From: Pedosphaera sp.
GTDB lineage: Bacteria; Verrucomicrobiota; Verrucomicrobiia; Limisphaerales; SIAT01
Assembly: GCA_009691645.1 (NCBI GenBank)
Contig: SIAT01000074.1
Location: 1-8,352, forward strand
Direction of reading: 5' to 3'
DNA length: 8,352 nt
The notes under the pieces are model-generated. The model did no database searches. It was not told the DNA's origin and saw nothing but the letters and a program-made list of their open reading frames with translations. Shown piece after piece: positions 6,382-8,352 of this stretch (the stretch's first letter is position 1; each line of letters starts with the position of its first letter). The translations under genes and the position numbers were made by a program.

Positions 6382-7698
6382 GTGAAACACTCATCCCGCG
6401 CCGCCGCGCTTGCCCTCGCCACGCTGATGTCCACCACGTTCACCCCCGATGATGCCGACGCCCAGTCGGCCGGCTACAACTACGACGAATCGAAGGTCGC
6501 CAGTTACACGCTGCCCGACCCGCTCCTCTGCGCCGACGGCACGAAGGTCACCGACGCCAAGATTTGGCGTGAGAAACGCCGGCCGGAAATCCTCGAACTG
6601 TTCCGCACACACATGTACGGCCGCAGCCCCGCCAAACCAGCCGGGCTGGTTTACGAAGCCGGCGCCACCGACACGAAAGCTCTCGGCGGCAAAGCCACGC
6701 GCCGCGAGATCCACATCTTCCTCGACGGCAAAAAGGGCGGGCACCGCATGACATTGCTGCTCTATCTTCCGAATGGCGCGAAGCAGCCTGTGCCCGCTTT
6801 CCTCGGCATGAACTTCGAGGGTAACCACACCATCGACGCCGACCCCGGCATCACCATTTCCGAACAGTGGACATCGGATGGCAAGGAGAGGCCCGACAAG
6901 CTCGTGAAGCCCGCCGAGACCACGCGCGGCAAGAGCATCGGCCGCTGGCCACTGGAGATGATTCTCGCACGCGGCTACGCCGTGGCCACCGTCGCGCGCG
7001 CCGACGTCGAGCCGGATTACGCCACCGGCTGGAAACACGGCTTGCGCGCCGCGCTCAGCAAGGATGGCGCGAACACGCAATGGAATACGGACGACTGGGG
7101 CGCTGTCGCCGCGTGGGGTTGGGGACTCAGCCGCGCGCTCGATTATCTCGAGACCGACAAGGCCGTGGATTCCAAGCGTGTCGCGCTCCTCGGCCACTCG
7201 CGTCTCGGCAAGGCCGCTCTCTGGGCTGGCGCGGAGGACGAACGCTTTGCCATCGTCATCTCAAACAACTCCGGCGAAGGCGGCGCGGCACTCGCACGGC
7301 GCAACTTCGGCGAGACCGTCGAGCGCATCAACACTTCGTTCCCTCACTGGTTCTGCACCAACTTCAAGAAGTACAATCAGGACGTGCACCACCTGCCCGT
7401 GGATGCGCACCAACTCATCGCCCTCGCCGCGCCGCGCCCCGTGTATGTCGCCAGCGCGGAGGAAGACAAGTGGGCGGATCCGAAGGGCGAGTTCCTCTCC
7501 GCGAAGTTTGCCGAGCCGGTTTATCGCCTCTTCAACAAAGCCGGGCTCGGCGTCGCAAGCTGGCCGCCGGTCAACACGCCGGTCGGTGACGTCATCGGCT
7601 ACCATCTCCGCACCGGCAAGCACGACGTGACCGACTACGACTGGGCGCGCTACCTCGACTTCGCCGATCGACATTTCCGTAAAGAAAAGAAGAATTAA
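6382..7698 (+). CDS. Secreted CE15-like (glucuronoyl esterase-type) alpha/beta hydrolase
   Basis: The protein has 438 residues from a GTG start. Residues 1-27 are a Sec signal peptide (Lys2, Arg6, hydrophobic 7-20, likely cleavage after A-D-A at 25-27). The nucleophile motif is G-H-S-R-L-G-K at 271-277, with Ser273, Arg274 and Lys277 matching the G-x-S-R-x-G-K of CE15. Other family blocks are S-G-E-G-G-A-A-L at 297-304, L-P-V-D-A-H-Q-L-I-A-L at 338-348, A-P-R-P-V-Y-V-A-S-A-E-E-D-K-W at 350-364, and a histidine-rich end G-Y-H-L-R-T-G-K-H-D at 406-415. CE15 enzymes cut the ester between glucuronoxylan side chains and lignin outside the cell; acetylxylan esterase is the usual alternative annotation. 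The canonical acid position appears to be Asn296; Glu360, Glu361 or Asp362 may replace it. It follows the LacI gene by 36 bp. No Shine-Dalgarno site is visible. Fold and secretion are firm; substrate is inferred. Confidence 0.9.
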   Translation: MKHSSRAAALALATLMSTTFTPDDADAQSAGYNYDESKVASYTLPDPLLCADGTKVTDAKIWREKRRPEILELFRTHMYGRSPAKPAGLVYEAGATDTKALGGKATRREIHIFLDGKKGGHRMTLLLYLPNGAKQPVPAFLGMNFEGNHTIDADPGITISEQWTSDGKERPDKLVKPAETTRGKSIGRWPLEMILARGYAVATVARADVEPDYATGWKHGLRAALSKDGANTQWNTDDWGAVAAWGWGLSRALDYLETDKAVDSKRVALLGHSRLGKAALWAGAEDERFAIVISNNSGEGGAALARRNFGETVERINTSFPHWFCTNFKKYNQDVHHLPVDAHQLIALAAPRPVYVASAEEDKWADPKGEFLSAKFAEPVYRLFNKAGLGVASWPPVNTPVGDVIGYHLRTGKHDVTDYDWARYLDFADRHFRKEKKN

Positions 7699-7709
7699 TT
7701 GCGAAGGGC

Positions 7710-7754
7710 AAAAACGCAGAGTCATCGCCCGTATTTTTTCGCGATTGTCTCTGC
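7710..7754 (-). terminator. Intrinsic terminator candidate for the ThuA-like gene
   Basis: GCAGAG (7716-7721) pairs with CTCTGC (7749-7754), and inside it ATCGC (7724-7728) pairs with GCGAT (7741-7745). The result is an 11-bp stem with a small internal loop and a 12-nt end loop. Read on the minus strand the stem is followed by G and then five T (7714-7710), a classical rho-independent layout, about 30 nt after the stop of the leftward ThuA-like gene. On the plus strand it is followed by TTGGATTTT, so it may also help stop the esterase transcript. Confidence 0.5.
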
Positions 7755-7763
7755 TTGGATTTT

Positions 7764-7783
7764 AGAGGATCGAAATATCCTCT
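7764..7783 (+). terminator. Second hairpin in the convergent gap
   Basis: AGAGGAT (7764-7770) and ATCCTCT (7777-7783) form a perfect 7-bp stem with a 6-nt loop. It lies 65 nt after the esterase stop and one base before the stop codon of the opposing gene. The plus-strand sequence after it (CCTATTTCTT) is only moderately T-rich, so it is a weak terminator by itself; it could also protect the esterase mRNA 3' end. Confidence 0.35.
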
Positions 7784-7784
7784 C

Positions 7785-8352
7785 CTATTTCTTCACCCAC
7801 TCAATCGCGTTCACCAGCAGTGTCTTGAACTCCGGCAGGTCGTGGGCGCGAGCGTCGTGGCCGAGGGTGAGGCCGGCGATGCGGGCTTTCGGGTGCTTCA
7901 CGACGAAGACTTGCGGGTAATCCCCGGGCCGCTGCGTGGAGGTCGCGGTGGCGAGGACTTCAATGGGCGTGCCGGCGGCGTCGGGTTGGAAGTAATAGAG
8001 CTCGTCGGTGATGCGGAAGGTGGCGGGGACGCCCTTCATGATGGGATGCGCGGGGTTGGTGGCTTTCACTTCGTATTCGCCGAGGCGGTCGTGGCCGCGT
8101 GAGCCGCCACCGGCCAACTCGCGGTTGTATTCCGGCCAGTCTTTGTAGTTATACCAGACGCCGGCGTGGAGGAGCACGACGCCTTTGCCAGCGGCAGCGT
8201 GGGCGAAGAGAGCCTTGCGCACCTCGGGCGTGGTGAAGGCCGGCGTGTTCACGCTGAGGACGAGCACGTCCACGGTCTTCACGTGGTCCACGAAGTCGAG
8301 CGGGCTTTCGGTGTAGTTCACGGAGAACTTCGCGGCCTTGAGCATCGCGACG
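7785..8352 (-). CDS. ThuA-domain protein (5' end outside window)
   Basis: The frame stays open to the right edge, two codons before the first visible Met (8345-8343), so the true start and the N-terminal strand are outside. Numbered from that Met, 186 residues remain. ThuA-family blocks are visible: V-V-L-L-H-A-G at 56-62, W-P-E-Y then G-G-G-S-R-G-H-D at 70-86, N-P-A-H-P-I-M-K-G at 97-105, D-E-L-Y-Y-F at 114-119, and K-A-R-I-A-G-L-T-L-G-H-D at 153-164 with a closing A-I-E-W-V-K-K. ThuA domains have a class I glutamine-amidotransferase-like fold and are linked to trehalose and other sugar catabolism, but their reaction is not settled, and in Verrucomicrobiota and Planctomycetota they are numerous and mostly uncharacterised. 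The gene converges on the CE15-like esterase, so the two are not co-transcribed. No signal peptide can be judged because the start is missing. Confidence 0.85.
   Translation of the reverse strand, partial: VAMLKAAKFSVNYTESPLDFVDHVKTVDVLVLSVNTPAFTTPEVRKALFAHAAAGKGVVLLHAGVWYNYKDWPEYNRELAGGGSRGHDRLGEYEVKATNPAHPIMKGVPATFRITDELYYFQPDAAGTPIEVLATATSTQRPGDYPQVFVVKHPKARIAGLTLGHDARAHDLPEFKTLLVNAIEWVKK

Noticed and set aside
6391..7197. Minus-strand open frame of 268 codons opposite the esterase
   Set aside because: It has low-complexity Gly/Val/Ala composition and no family signal; the plus strand encodes a clear CE15-like enzyme.
7699..7920. Small plus-strand open frame (73 codons) after the esterase
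   Set aside because: It runs through both hairpins and into the ThuA-like gene in antisense, starts with TTG without a ribosome site, and shows no motif.

Overview
The window is about 8.35 kb of GC-rich bacterial DNA that is almost fully coding. I see no rRNA, tRNA, CRISPR array, insertion sequence or phage gene. It suggests a chromosome of the Verrucomicrobiota, with Planctomycetota as the alternative. Reasons are the mix of secreted carbohydrate-related proteins (a beta-propeller, a Gfo/Idh/MocA-like lipoprotein, a CE15-type esterase and a ThuA-domain protein), the weak use of Shine-Dalgarno sites, and frequent GTG/TTG starts. The lineage is an inference from gene style, not from a marker gene.

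Left part, minus strand (3623 down to 1): three genes run leftward. A MidA/NDUFAF7-family methyltransferase comes first (3623-2538). After 60 bp follows a secreted beta-propeller-like protein (2477-1185). Its stop codon overlaps the GTG start of a lipoprotein that reads like a divergent Gfo/Idh/MocA oxidoreductase and runs off the left edge. The GTGA overlap, with a good ribosome site inside the upstream gene, indicates that the last two are translated together.

Middle and right, plus strand (3727 to 7698): a tight chain of four genes diverges from the methyltransferase. tlyA (rRNA 2'-O-methyltransferase) overlaps nadK (NAD kinase) by 17 nt. nadK overlaps a LacI-family regulator by 4 nt (ATGA). 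A secreted CE15/glucuronoyl-esterase-like hydrolase follows after 36 bp. The first two are housekeeping genes. The last two look like a plant-polysaccharide regulator-enzyme pair attached to the end of the housekeeping transcript. A 12-bp perfect palindrome in the lacI-esterase gap is a possible operator.

Right edge, minus strand: a ThuA-domain protein enters from beyond the window and converges on the esterase. The 86-bp convergent gap (7699-7784) holds two hairpins, one with a clear T-tract on the minus strand, which fits two-way transcription termination.

I did not find a clearly new multi-gene system. The most unusual items are the exported Gfo/Idh-like lipoprotein with a lost glycine-rich nucleotide loop, its translational coupling to the propeller protein, and the CE15-like esterase in which the usual catalytic Glu position appears to be Asn.
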